From Modestobacter italicus (GTDB taxonomy: Bacteria > Actinomycetota > Actinomycetes > Mycobacteriales > Geodermatophilaceae), in assembly GCF_019799965.1 (NCBI RefSeq), contig NZ_JABGCJ010000005.1, forward strand, positions 310,001 through 374,000: a stretch of 64,000 nucleotides of DNA, in the 5' to 3' direction. Position 1 is the first letter of the stretch, and every line of letters starts with the position of its first letter. The notes below the pieces were generated by a model that made no database searches, had not been told where the DNA came from, and saw only the letters and a program-made list of their open reading frames with translations. Made by a program: the position numbers and the translations under genes. Shown in pieces: positions 19,078 through 29,741 of the stretch.

Positions 19078-19098
19078 TTTCCTGTCATGCTCTCCGGC

Positions 19099-21406
<2,308 letters not shown>

Positions 21407-21407
21407 C

Positions 21408-21443
21408 GGACGGCGCCCGGGGCCGGTGTCCCGGGCGCCGTCC
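21408..21443. terminator. Bidirectional terminator
   Basis: GGACGGCGCCCGGG and CCCGGGCGCCGTCC form a perfect 14-bp stem with an 8-nt loop. It lies between the convergent exporter and alcohol dehydrogenase genes, almost touching both stop codons. Confidence 0.75.
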
Positions 21444-21445
21444 CG

Positions 21446-22462
21446 TCACGGCGTCAGCAGCGCCTTGACCGCCCGGCGCTCGTCCATCGCGCGGTAGCCC
21501 TCGGCCGCCTGGTCCAGCGGCAGGGTCAGGTCGAACACCCGGCCCGGGTCGATCGCACCGGACCAGACCCGGTCGATCAGGTCGGGCAGGAAGCGGCGCA
21601 CCGGGGCCGGCCCGCCGTGCAGCCGCACCATGGTGGAGAACAGCTGCCGCCCGGTGATCTCCACGCCGTGCGGGACGCCGACGAACCCGACGCCGCCACC
21701 GGGGCGGGTGGAGCGGATGGCCTGGTCCATCGACTCGCCGGTGCCCACACACTCCAGGACGGCGTCCGCACCGACCCCGTCGGTGAGGTCCCGGATCCGC
21801 GCCACCCCCTCGTCGCCGCGCTCGGTCACGATGTCGGTGGCACCGAACCCGGTGGCCAGCCGCTGCCGCGGTTCGTGCCGGCTCATGGCGATGATCCGCT
21901 CGGCCCCCAGCTGGGCGGCCGAGAGCACGCCGAGCAGTCCGACGGCACCGTCCCCCACCACCGCGACGGTCATCCCCGGCTGGACACCGGCGGCGACGGC
22001 GGCGAACCAGCCGGTGGCCATGACGTCGGAGAGGGTGAGCAGGCTCGGCAGCAGCTCGGGGGCGGGGACCTCGGGGGTGGCGACCAGGGTGCCGTCGGCG
22101 TGCGGCACCCGCAGCAGCTCGGCCTGGGCCCCGGTGATGCCCACCCGGTGCGTGCAGGCGCTCTGGTAGCCGGCCTGGCAGTGCGCGCAGGTCCCGTCGG
22201 AGGCGATGAACGGCACGATGACGAACTGGCCCGGCCGGACCGTCGTGACGTCGCTGCCGACCTCCTCGACGATCCCGCAGTACTCGTGACCGATCGGGGA
22301 CGGCTCGGTCACCTCGTTGATGCCGCGGTAGGGCCACAGGTCCGAGCCGCACACGCAGGTGGCGGAGGCCCGGACGACGGCGTCGGTGGGCTCCACGACC
22401 CGTGGGTCGTCGAGCTGCTCGACGCGGACGTCGCCGGGGGCGTGCAGGACTGCTCCGCGCAT
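21446..22462 (-). CDS. Zinc-dependent alcohol dehydrogenase
   Basis: The 338-residue medium-chain dehydrogenase has CVCGSDLWPYRG (catalytic Zn cysteine), GHEYCGIVEEVG (GHE motif) and VAVVGDGAVGLLGVLSAAQLGA (Rossmann). The structural zinc lobe (GTCAHCQAGYQSACTH) has three of the usual four cysteines clearly placed. Substrate cannot be assigned. The ATG at 22462 has GAGAGG about 12 nt upstream and a 16-bp palindrome (22488-22503) just beyond. It converges on the MFS exporter across a strong terminator and does not overlap the SGNH gene behind it, so it is probably transcribed alone. Confidence 0.9.
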   Translation of the reverse strand: MRGAVLHAPGDVRVEQLDDPRVVEPTDAVVRASATCVCGSDLWPYRGINEVTEPSPIGHEYCGIVEEVGSDVTTVRPGQFVIVPFIASDGTCAHCQAGYQSACTHRVGITGAQAELLRVPHADGTLVATPEVPAPELLPSLLTLSDVMATGWFAAVAAGVQPGMTVAVVGDGAVGLLGVLSAAQLGAERIIAMSRHEPRQRLATGFGATDIVTERGDEGVARIRDLTDGVGADAVLECVGTGESMDQAIRSTRPGGGVGFVGVPHGVEITGRQLFSTMVRLHGGPAPVRRFLPDLIDRVWSGAIDPGRVFDLTLPLDQAAEGYRAMDERRAVKALLTP

Positions 22463-22487
22463 GGGGGCGGTGTTCCTCTCGGGGAGA

Positions 22488-22503
22488 ACGGGTGCGGACC
22501 CGT
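22488..22503. promoter_or_regulatory. 16-bp palindrome upstream of the alcohol dehydrogenase
   Basis: ACGGGT-GCGG-ACCCGT lies 26 bp upstream of the dehydrogenase start; it is an operator candidate. The regulator is unknown. Confidence 0.35.
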
Positions 22504-22538
22504 CCTCCTTGCCCGCCCCCGCCGGGACGAACCGCCGG

Positions 22539-23330
22539 TCAGTGCGCCCGGTCGGCCGACAGCTGTTCGACCACCAGGTCGGCGACGGCCCGCATGCCGG
22601 CCGCGTTCGGGTGGTACGGCGCGACCCCGCCGCCCAGCAGGTCGCCGAACACCCAGCCGGTGACCCACGGCTCTCGCGAGCCGACGGCGTGGTCGCGGGA
22701 GACGGCCGAGGCCGCCACCAGCTCGGCCCCGGTGTGGCGGGCGGCCGCCGCGGTGGCCGCCTCCAGCCGCCGTCCGACGTCGGCGCACAGCCGGCGGTGC
22801 TCCCCGCTCATCGGGAAGTCGGGCGTGGGCTGCTCCGGCACCACGGTGAGGTAGTCGACCAGCACCACCCTCGAGCGGGGCGCCCGCCGGCGGACCTCCC
22901 CGACCAGCCGGGCCAGCCGGTCCGGCAGTGCGGCCAGCGCCGCGCTCACCGCCGCGGGGTCGACCGGGGTGCCGAAGAAGGCCCGGGCCGGCAGCGGCGT
23001 GCCCTCCGGGTCGGCCCGGAACGAGCAGCGCAGCAGGGTGAGCAGGTACTCGACGTCGTTGCCGCCGACGGTCACGGTCACCAGGTCGGTGTCCGGGCCG
23101 ACGGCGTCGACCTGCGGCGGCACGGTGCCGCCGGCCAGCAGCGCCTGCGGCCGGGTGAGGACGTCGTCGATCGTCGCCCCGCCGGAGGTGACGTCGACCA
23201 GGTCGTACCCGAGGCGCTCGGCGACCAGGTGCGCGTAGTTGCGACCCGACCGCGCGCATCCCGGGTGCAGGATCGGGTCGATGCCCGGGCCGGCGGCGAA
23301 GGAGCTGCCCAGGGCGACGTAGCGGGTCAC
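22539..23330 (-). CDS. SGNH/GDSL hydrolase
   Basis: The 263-residue enzyme has the SGNH blocks. Block I is VALGSSFAAGPG with the nucleophilic serine, block III is VTVTVGGNDVEY (Gly and Asn of the oxyanion hole), and block V is YHPNAAGM with the catalytic Asp/His region. There is no signal peptide, so it is probably cytoplasmic. The GTG start overlaps the GH3 stop by 4 bp (GTGA), tying it to sugar metabolism. A carbohydrate deacetylase or esterase acting on acylated glycosides is plausible, but other lipase or esterase roles are possible. Confidence 0.85.
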   Translation of the reverse strand: MTRYVALGSSFAAGPGIDPILHPGCARSGRNYAHLVAERLGYDLVDVTSGGATIDDVLTRPQALLAGGTVPPQVDAVGPDTDLVTVTVGGNDVEYLLTLLRCSFRADPEGTPLPARAFFGTPVDPAAVSAALAALPDRLARLVGEVRRRAPRSRVVLVDYLTVVPEQPTPDFPMSGEHRRLCADVGRRLEAATAAAARHTGAELVAASAVSRDHAVGSREPWVTGWVFGDLLGGGVAPYHPNAAGMRAVADLVVEQLSADRAH

Positions 23331-25555
23331 CGGGCGGCCTGGGCCGCCGCCATGAGCCGCTCGAGCTCCGCGGCCGGGATCGCGGCACCGAAGTCGGCGG
23401 CGAACCGGCGCATGGGCATCGAGCCGATCATCTGCAGCATCCCGGCGTGCATCTCACCGGCGCCCTCGGGCATCGTCGCCAGGAAGCCCTCCAGCAGCTG
23501 CGGGCCGGCGACCGGGTGCTCGAACCACTCGGCGACCGAGGACTGCAGGGTGAGCTCCGGGACGATCTCGTCGCCGGCCAGCGTCACGGTCGCCTCGGCC
23601 ACGACGTCGGTGGCGCTGCGCCCGACCTGGACGGTGTGCTCCCCCGGCGCCACGACCCAGCCGGACTCCCGCACGTCCCAGTGGGCGAACGCCCGGCGGT
23701 CCAGCGGGAAGGTCACCGTCTCCGACTGCCCCGGCGCCAGCGCCACCTTGCGGAAGGCGCGCAGCTCGCGGGCGGGCCGGCGTACCGGCCCGGCGGTGGT
23801 CGCCACGTACACCTGGACGACGTGCCGGCCGGCGCGGCTCCCGGTGTTGGTGACCGTGACGGCGACCTCCGCGCTGTCGGCCCCGGTGGTCGTGACCTGC
23901 AGGTCACTGGTCTCGACCGTCGTGTAGCTCAGCCCGTGCCCGAACGGGTACCGCACCGGGCGGTCGACTGTCACGAAGTGCCGGTAGCCGACCATCACGC
24001 CCTCGCCGTACCGGACGTGGCCCTGCTCCCCCGGGAAGTTGAGATGGCTGGGGGTGTCCGCCAGCCGCAGCGGGATGGTCTCGGCCAGCCGGCCCGAGGG
24101 GTCGACGGCGCCGGTGAGCAGGTCGGCCAGCGCGCTGCCGCCGGCCTGGCCGAGCAGGAAGCCGGCGAGCACGGCGTCGACGTCGTCGTGCCAGCCCTCC
24201 AGGGAGACCACGCCTCCCGAGGAGAGGACGACGACCGTCCGCGGGCTGACCGCAGCGACCGCGCGGATCAGCTCCACCTGGGCGGCGGGCAGGTCGATGT
24301 GCGTGCGGTCGAAGCCCTCGGACTCGTCGCCCTCGGCCAGCCCGGCGAACACCACGGCGACGTCGGCGTCCCGGGCCAGGCCGACGGCCTCCTCCCGCAG
24401 CTCGGCGGCGTCCCCCGAGCCGTCGAGGGTGAAGCCGGGGGCGAACACGACCGGGCGGGTCGCCTGCAGCGCGGTGAGCGCGTCGTCGACCCGGGTGGCG
24501 TTGACGTGCGAGCTGCCGCCGCCCTGGAAGCGCGGCGTGCGGGCGAACTCGCCGACCACGGCGAGCCGCTGCCCGGACGCCAGCGGCAGCGCACCGCCGT
24601 CGTTCTTGAGCAGGACCGCGCAGCCGGCCGCGAGCTCGCGGGCCAGCGCGTGGTGGGCGTCGGCGTCGAAGCCGTCGGTCGGCTCGCCGACGTACCCGGC
24701 CAGCGCAGCCACCCGGCGGACGCTGCGGTCGACGACGGCCTCGTCCAGCCGGCCGCTGCGCACGGCGTCCACCACCAGGGCGTTGCCGGCCCCGTGGTCA
24801 CCGGGCATCTGCAGGTCCAGGCCGGCCTCCAGGGCGGCGACCCGGTCGTCGACCGCGCCCCAGTCGGAGACGACGGCGCCGGTGAAGCCCCACTCCTCGC
24901 GGAGCACCTCGGTGAGCAGCCAGCGGTGCTGCGAGGCGTAGACCCCGTTCACCTTGTTGTAGGCGCACATCACCGTGGCCGGCTGCGCCTCGGTGACCAC
25001 CCGCTCGAACGCCGGCAGGTAGATCTCCCGCAGCGTGCGCTCGTCGACGTCGGCGCTGACCTGCATGCGCTGCGTCTCCTGGTTGTTGGCCGCGAAGTGC
25101 TTCACCGAGGCACCGACACCCGCACCCTGCTGGCCGCGGACGTGCGCGGCACCCAGGACGCCGGCCAGCAGCGGGTCCTCGGAGTAGTACTCGAAGTTGC
25201 GACCGCACAGCGGCGACCGCTTGATGTTCACCCCCGGCCCGAGGACGACGGGGACGCCGATCGCGCGCGCCTCGACCCCGATCGCCGCCCCGATCCGCTC
25301 GGCGACGTCGGGGTCCCAGCTCGACCCGACGGCCACCGCCGGCGGGAAGCAGGTGGCCGGCACGCTCTCGAGGAGACCGATCTGGTCCAGGTCGCCCACC
25401 TGCCGGCGCACGCCGTGCGGCCCGTCGGTGAGCACCACCGACGGTAGGCCGGCCGCCTCGACCGGCGGGGTGGACCAGAAGTCCTGCCCGGAGAGGAGCT
25501 GGGCCTTCTGCTCCAGCGGCAGCACGGTCGGGTCGGACGGGGTGGTGGCAGTCAC
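23327..25555 (-). CDS. Glycoside hydrolase family 3, beta-glucosidase/xylosidase type
   Basis: The 742-residue GH3 enzyme has the barrel with substrate-pocket KHFAANNQE and the nucleophile Asp231 in VVSDWGAVDD. The (alpha/beta)6 domain follows, then a fibronectin-III-like domain (TVTNTGSRAGRHVVQVYV). About 90 extra C-terminal residues are unassigned. No signal peptide is present, indicating intracellular hydrolysis of imported oligosaccharides or glycosides. The GTG at 25555 follows GGGGAG. It overlaps the SGNH hydrolase and lies 62 bp below the DUF1349 gene, forming a minus-strand carbohydrate cluster with the GH2 enzyme. Confidence 0.92.
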   Translation of the reverse strand: MTATTPSDPTVLPLEQKAQLLSGQDFWSTPPVEAAGLPSVVLTDGPHGVRRQVGDLDQIGLLESVPATCFPPAVAVGSSWDPDVAERIGAAIGVEARAIGVPVVLGPGVNIKRSPLCGRNFEYYSEDPLLAGVLGAAHVRGQQGAGVGASVKHFAANNQETQRMQVSADVDERTLREIYLPAFERVVTEAQPATVMCAYNKVNGVYASQHRWLLTEVLREEWGFTGAVVSDWGAVDDRVAALEAGLDLQMPGDHGAGNALVVDAVRSGRLDEAVVDRSVRRVAALAGYVGEPTDGFDADAHHALARELAAGCAVLLKNDGGALPLASGQRLAVVGEFARTPRFQGGGSSHVNATRVDDALTALQATRPVVFAPGFTLDGSGDAAELREEAVGLARDADVAVVFAGLAEGDESEGFDRTHIDLPAAQVELIRAVAAVSPRTVVVLSSGGVVSLEGWHDDVDAVLAGFLLGQAGGSALADLLTGAVDPSGRLAETIPLRLADTPSHLNFPGEQGHVRYGEGVMVGYRHFVTVDRPVRYPFGHGLSYTTVETSDLQVTTTGADSAEVAVTVTNTGSRAGRHVVQVYVATTAGPVRRPARELRAFRKVALAPGQSETVTFPLDRRAFAHWDVRESGWVVAPGEHTVQVGRSATDVVAEATVTLAGDEIVPELTLQSSVAEWFEHPVAGPQLLEGFLATMPEGAGEMHAGMLQMIGSMPMRRFAADFGAAIPAAELERLMAAAQAAR

Positions 25556-25617
25556 TCCCCGATCCTGCGGCCGCCGGCCGCCCGCGTCGCCGCGGATGCC
25601 ATCCAGTGGGAGGTGCG

Positions 25618-26205
25618 TCAGTGCAGGGCGGCGTCGGCGGGGCCGGTCGCCCAGCGCCGGAAGCGGACGACGAGGCCGGCCCGGGTCGGGGCGCAGCAGT
25701 ACGGCCCGGCCTGCACCTCGGCGTCCGGCGGGAACCAGGCGACCCGGACCAGCCGGAACGGCTCGTCGTCCACCCGCGCCCGGACGGTGACCGCGTCGCC
25801 GTACCGGCTGGCCCGCACCGTGACCCGGCGGCCGGCCCAGTCCGGCACGGGCGCCACCGACCAGTCCGACCGACCCAGGGTGACCACGGCGCCGACCTGC
25901 GGCGACCCGTCAGACAACTCGACGCCGGCCTTGAGCCAGGTCTCAGCACCCGCCCGCAGCATCAGCCCGGCCTGGTCGAACTGCTGGTCGAAGTCGACGT
26001 CGAAGGTCACCTCGACTGCGCCGTCCAGCGGGCCCAGCAGCGCGTGGGCGTCGTCGTGCACGAAGCCGTAGGAGGTGTGCCGCCAGGCGTCGCTGCCCTC
26101 CGCTGCGGTGACCACCAGGTCGGACCCGTCCTCGGTCGCCGCGACCGGCGGTGTCGTCCAGGTGCCCGTGCCCCACGGCCGGACCCCGCTGCCGTCGTCC
26201 GTCAT
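25618..26205 (-). CDS. DUF1349 (concanavalin-like) protein
   Basis: The 195-residue protein resembles DUF1349/YesU-type beta-sandwich proteins, with EVTFDVDFDQQFDQAGLML, WLKAGVELSDG and a C-terminal AGPYCCAPTRAGLVVRF. Relatives are found in plant-polysaccharide loci, and no enzymatic activity is established to my knowledge. The ATG at 26205 sits exactly 7 nt after a TACCGT box, so it is probably leaderless with its own promoter. It lies between GH2 and GH3 genes on the same strand. A carbohydrate-binding or accessory role is inferred. Confidence 0.8.
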   Translation of the reverse strand: MTDDGSGVRPWGTGTWTTPPVAATEDGSDLVVTAAEGSDAWRHTSYGFVHDDAHALLGPLDGAVEVTFDVDFDQQFDQAGLMLRAGAETWLKAGVELSDGSPQVGAVVTLGRSDWSVAPVPDWAGRRVTVRASRYGDAVTVRARVDDEPFRLVRVAWFPPDAEVQAGPYCCAPTRAGLVVRFRRWATGPADAALH

Positions 26206-26211
26206 GCCGGC

Positions 26212-26217
26212 ACGGTA
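26212..26217 (-). promoter_or_regulatory. -10 box TACCGT (leaderless DUF1349 gene)
   Basis: On the minus strand TACCGT ends 7 nt before the ATG at 26205. Confidence 0.5.
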
Positions 26218-26280
26218 GCCGCGCGTCGAGGCTTGCCCCGTCGCGGTGTCACGGGACGGGACACCGCAACGGCACGCGCG

Positions 26281-28689
26281 TCAGCGGGCCTCGACCGTCA
26301 CCGTGACCGGGGCGCAGCCGTCGGCCGACGCCGTCACGGTGATGGTCCCCGCGCCGGTCGGGCGGACGACGGCGAGCGCCCGGCCGTCGAAGGTCGTGTG
26401 CACGGCGTCGAGGTAGGACTCCGCCGTCGCCGGCGCCGCGCTGCCCAGCGCGGCCAGCGTGCCCGCCCCCTCGACGGCCACCGTGACCTCTCGGTCCACC
26501 CCGAGTGCGACGGTCCCGACGGCGTCGGTGAGCGCGATCGCGACGAAGGCCAGGTCTGCGTCGTCGGCCCGCAGGGCCGTGCGGTCGGTGGTGGCCACGA
26601 GCCCGACCGGTCCCGACGCCGGCCGCAGGACCGTGCGCCCGGTCTCCGCGCCACCCGTGCGGGCCACGGCCACCAGGTCCTCCGCGGCCCACGGCACGGT
26701 GAACTCCGCCCGGAACCGGTGCGCTTCCCCCACCGGGGCGGTGCCCAGCGACCGGTTGCCCAGCAGCAGCTCCACCTCCTCGGCGTCGCTGTAGACCTCG
26801 ACGGCCAGCGGGACGCCCTCGGCACCGGTGAAGGCCCAGTCGGCCACCGAGTCCGCCCACGCCCACGGCGTCGAGACCGTTTCCCGCCCCGACCTCTCGG
26901 GCCGGACGACGGCGATCGCCGGTGCGGTGCGCAGCCCGAACACGGTCTCCCGGTAGTAGGACGCCGGCCGGCGGTGCCCGGTGATGTCGAGGTCGCCGCA
27001 CCAGGCCAGCAGCCACGGGAAGTGCCCGTGGAGGCCGCCGGCGGCCGGGTCCTCGCTGTCGGCGACCCGGCCGATGCCGGCCTCGCCGAGGTAGTCCCAG
27101 CCGGTCCAGGTGAAGTCACCGATGACGTGCGGGTGATCCTGGACCAGTCGCCAGAGCCGGTCGATCTTGGTGGCGAAGGTCTCCGAGCCCACGATCACCC
27201 GGCGCGGGAACCGCTCCCGGTCGATCGCGTACCGGGCCTCCATGTAGTTCATCCCGGCGACGTCGAGCACGTCGAAGGACTCTTCCGTGCGCCGGGCGAC
27301 CAGCTCGGTGGCCGACAGGTGGTCCATGAACTCGCCCATGTCGGTGAGCATCGTGTTGATGCCCAGCTCGGCTGCCTGGGGGCCCCGGGCCTCCTCGATG
27401 ACGGCCAGCATCGCGTTGACCCCGTTCGTGACGAACCGGGTGGGGTCCTCGGCGCGGACGGCCTCGGCCAGCCGGCGCGACCACAGCGCGCCGTGCGGGT
27501 CGGACACCTCGGGGATCTCGTTGCCGATGGACCACAGCACGATGCTGGGGTGGTTGGCCCCGCGCCGGACCATGGAGGCGACGTCGGACCGCCAGGTGCC
27601 GGCGAAGTGACCGGCGTCGTCCTCGATGGACTTGCCGTGGGTCCAGGTGTCGGTGAGCTCGTCCATCACCAGCACGCCGGCCCGGTCGCAGGCGGCGAGC
27701 ATCGCCCGGCTCATCGGGTTGTGCGAGCTGCGCAGTGCGTTGAACCCGGCCGCCGCCAGCAGCTCCACCCGACGTTCGTCGGCCCGGCCGATCGCTGCCG
27801 AGCCCAGCACGCCGTTGTCGCTGTGCACGCACGCCCCGCGCAGCAGCACCGTCTGGCCGTTGATCCGCAGTCCCCGCTCGGGGTCCAGGGACAGGCTTCG
27901 CAGGCCGGTGGTGACCGTCTCGACGTCGGTCTCGACGTCGCCGTCGAGCAGCACCGCCTCGACGGTGTGCAGCCGCGGCGACGTCGGGCTCCACGGCGCC
28001 GGGTCGGCCACCAGCAGCCGCTGGCGGACGACCGCGGGCTCCCCCGGCAGCACGGTGACCGGCGAGACGGCCTCGGCCACCACGGCCCCGGCGTCGTCGA
28101 CCAGCCGGACACGCAGGGTCCGGCTGGCCAGTCCCCGCCCGGCGTGCACGACGGTCGAGGCGACCGAGACGACGGCGCGCGAGCCGTCGAGCTCCTCGGT
28201 GACCACCCGGACACCGTCGGCGGCCAGGTGCACCAGCGGGCCGCGCAGCAGGTGCACCGGACGGTGGATGCCGGCGCCGGCGTACCAGCGGGCGTCCCTG
28301 CCGGCCCGGCACAGCACGCGGACCTCGTCGGTCCCGTCGTACCGGAGGTGGTCGGCCAGCGGGACGACGGCCTCGGTCCAGCCCGATGACCAGGTGGCGG
28401 CGAGCTGACCGTTCACCAGCACCCGAGCCGAGCGGTACACGCCCTCGAAGTGCAGGGCGAGCACCTGGTCGCGGTCGTCGCCGGTCACCGGCAACACCGC
28501 CCGGTAGTCCACGGCGGTGGGCGGGAAGTAGCCCGCGCCGGGGCCGTGCTCGGCATCGCGCGGCTGGCCGAGGGTCGCGTCGTGCGGGAGCACGACGTCC
28601 CGCCACGGCTGGGCGGCACCGTGCATCTCGGCGAAGGAGTTGGCGTGCGGCCGGAACTGCCAGCCGGTGGTGAACGGGGTGCGGCGCAT
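26281..28689 (-). CDS. Glycoside hydrolase family 2, beta-galactosidase-like
   Basis: The 802-residue protein has the GH2 layout: sugar-binding jelly roll (VDYRAVLPV, ARWYAGAGIHRPV), immunoglobulin-like domain, and a TIM barrel with FNALRSSHNP, the acid/base glutamate in LWSIGNEIPE and the nucleophile in VGSETFAT. DUF4982-like and Ig-like C-terminal domains follow. The N-x-K glucuronidase motif is not evident, so galactosidase or another beta-glycosidase is likelier. No signal peptide is seen. The ATG at 28689 follows GAGAGGGC. A putative IclR-type site lies about 180 bp upstream with a GACGAT box 42 nt from its centre. Confidence 0.88.
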   Translation of the reverse strand: MRRTPFTTGWQFRPHANSFAEMHGAAQPWRDVVLPHDATLGQPRDAEHGPGAGYFPPTAVDYRAVLPVTGDDRDQVLALHFEGVYRSARVLVNGQLAATWSSGWTEAVVPLADHLRYDGTDEVRVLCRAGRDARWYAGAGIHRPVHLLRGPLVHLAADGVRVVTEELDGSRAVVSVASTVVHAGRGLASRTLRVRLVDDAGAVVAEAVSPVTVLPGEPAVVRQRLLVADPAPWSPTSPRLHTVEAVLLDGDVETDVETVTTGLRSLSLDPERGLRINGQTVLLRGACVHSDNGVLGSAAIGRADERRVELLAAAGFNALRSSHNPMSRAMLAACDRAGVLVMDELTDTWTHGKSIEDDAGHFAGTWRSDVASMVRRGANHPSIVLWSIGNEIPEVSDPHGALWSRRLAEAVRAEDPTRFVTNGVNAMLAVIEEARGPQAAELGINTMLTDMGEFMDHLSATELVARRTEESFDVLDVAGMNYMEARYAIDRERFPRRVIVGSETFATKIDRLWRLVQDHPHVIGDFTWTGWDYLGEAGIGRVADSEDPAAGGLHGHFPWLLAWCGDLDITGHRRPASYYRETVFGLRTAPAIAVVRPERSGRETVSTPWAWADSVADWAFTGAEGVPLAVEVYSDAEEVELLLGNRSLGTAPVGEAHRFRAEFTVPWAAEDLVAVARTGGAETGRTVLRPASGPVGLVATTDRTALRADDADLAFVAIALTDAVGTVALGVDREVTVAVEGAGTLAALGSAAPATAESYLDAVHTTFDGRALAVVRPTGAGTITVTASADGCAPVTVTVEAR

Positions 28690-28832
28690 GGCTGCCCTCT
28701 CGAGTGGGGAACGAGGTCAGCACGCGACGGATGGCGTCCTGGCTGGAGCGCCCCATGCCCGCGCGGGGCCGGCGTTACCGGCGATCGGCCGTCTGCTGGA
28801 TCGCCGCGGGCACCCGCGCACCCTCGATCGTC

Positions 28833-28848
28833 GGTGACCACCGTCACC
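28833..28848. promoter_or_regulatory. Palindrome GGTGAC-N4-GTCACC
   Basis: A perfect 6-bp inverted repeat with a CACC spacer lies between the GH2 and SDR genes. It is an operator candidate only. Confidence 0.25.
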
Positions 28849-28861
28849 ACCGCGAGGTCCT

Positions 28862-28876
28862 TGCCATTGGACAGCA
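28862..28876 (-). promoter_or_regulatory. IclR-type site E upstream of GH2
   Basis: On the minus strand this reads TGCTGTCCAATGGCA, matching the TGCC-N7-GGCA consensus with one mismatch. It sits inside a larger perfect repeat CCTTGC/GCAAGG (28859-28879). A GACGAT box ends 42 nt from its centre toward the GH2 gene. Confidence 0.45.
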
Positions 28877-28965
28877 AGGCAGGACGCCGCCCGGGTGGTC
28901 GGGCCGCCGGTGGGACCGGGCTGCCGGTGACCGGCACGGTGGGCGCCTGCGGTGCCGGCGCTGGG

Positions 28966-28971
28966 CAGACT
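28966..28971 (+). promoter_or_regulatory. -10 box CAGACT (leaderless SDR)
   Basis: CAGACT ends 7 nt before the ATG at 28978. Confidence 0.4.
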
Positions 28972-28977
28972 CGTCCC

Positions 28978-29730
28978 ATGACTGGGCGACTGGCAGGGAA
29001 GACGGCGTTGGTGACCGGAGCCGCAGCGGGCATCGGGCGGGCGGTGGCCGACCGGTTCGCCGCCGAGGGGGCGCGGGTGGTCTACGCCGACCGGGACGCC
29101 GCCGGTGCCGAGGCGGCCGCCGCGGCGTCGGGCGGGCGGGCCGTGCCGATGGACGTCACCGACGAGGACAGCGTCGCCGGTGGCTTCGCCGCACTGGCCG
29201 CGGACGGCTGGGTGCCCGAGGTCGTGGTGGTCAACGCCGGGGTGCAGCTGTTCGGGCAGGACGCCGAGGTCGCCGATCTGGACCTCGACGTCTGGCGGCG
29301 CACCCACGAGGTCAACCTGACCGGCGCCTTCCTGACCATCAAGCACGCCGTCCGGGGGATGCTGACGGTCGGCGGCGGCTCGATCGTGCTGACCGGCAGC
29401 CCCACCGCGGTCCGCGGCGAGGGCGCCGAGTTCACCGCCTACGCCTCGTCCGAGGCCGGGATGCACGGACTGGGCCGCACGGTCGCCGCCGCCTACGCCC
29501 GCCGCGGCATCCGGGTGAACACCGTGGTGCCGCCTTACACCGAGACCGGGCTGGTCAGCACCATCGCCGACGACCCGGAGGCGCGCGCCGCGATCGTCGG
29601 CCGGATCCCGATGGGCCGGGCCGGCACGACCGGCGACCTCGAGGGCGTGATGGTGTTCCTCGCCAGCGACGAGTCGGCGTTCGCCACCGGCGCGACCTTC
29701 GCCGTCGACGGCGGCATGACCACCCTCTGA
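28978..29730 (+). CDS. Short-chain dehydrogenase with catalytic Lys replaced by Glu
   Basis: The 250-residue classical SDR has LVTGAAAGIG (TGxxxGxG), VVVVNAGVQ (NNAG-like), SIVLTGSPTA (Ser141) and the C-terminal FAVDGGMTTL. The active-site motif, however, reads Y155-A-S-S-E159 where YxxxK is expected; the codons at this position are TAC GCC TCG TCC GAG. Loss of the lysine should impair normal NAD(P)H chemistry, so the protein may be inactive, altered in mechanism or regulatory. The ATG at 28978 is 7 nt after CAGACT, suggesting leaderless expression. It converges on the nucleoside-hydrolase-like gene with a 7-bp gap. Confidence 0.85.
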   Translation: MTGRLAGKTALVTGAAAGIGRAVADRFAAEGARVVYADRDAAGAEAAAAASGGRAVPMDVTDEDSVAGGFAALAADGWVPEVVVVNAGVQLFGQDAEVADLDLDVWRRTHEVNLTGAFLTIKHAVRGMLTVGGGSIVLTGSPTAVRGEGAEFTAYASSEAGMHGLGRTVAAAYARRGIRVNTVVPPYTETGLVSTIADDPEARAAIVGRIPMGRAGTTGDLEGVMVFLASDESAFATGATFAVDGGMTTL

Positions 29731-29741
29731 GCCGTGCTCAG
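29727..29741. terminator. Stop-codon hairpin between convergent genes
   Basis: CTGAGC-CGT-GCTCAG contains the SDR TGA in one arm and the complement of the next gene's TGA in the other. It is the same arrangement as at 4465-4482. Confidence 0.35.
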
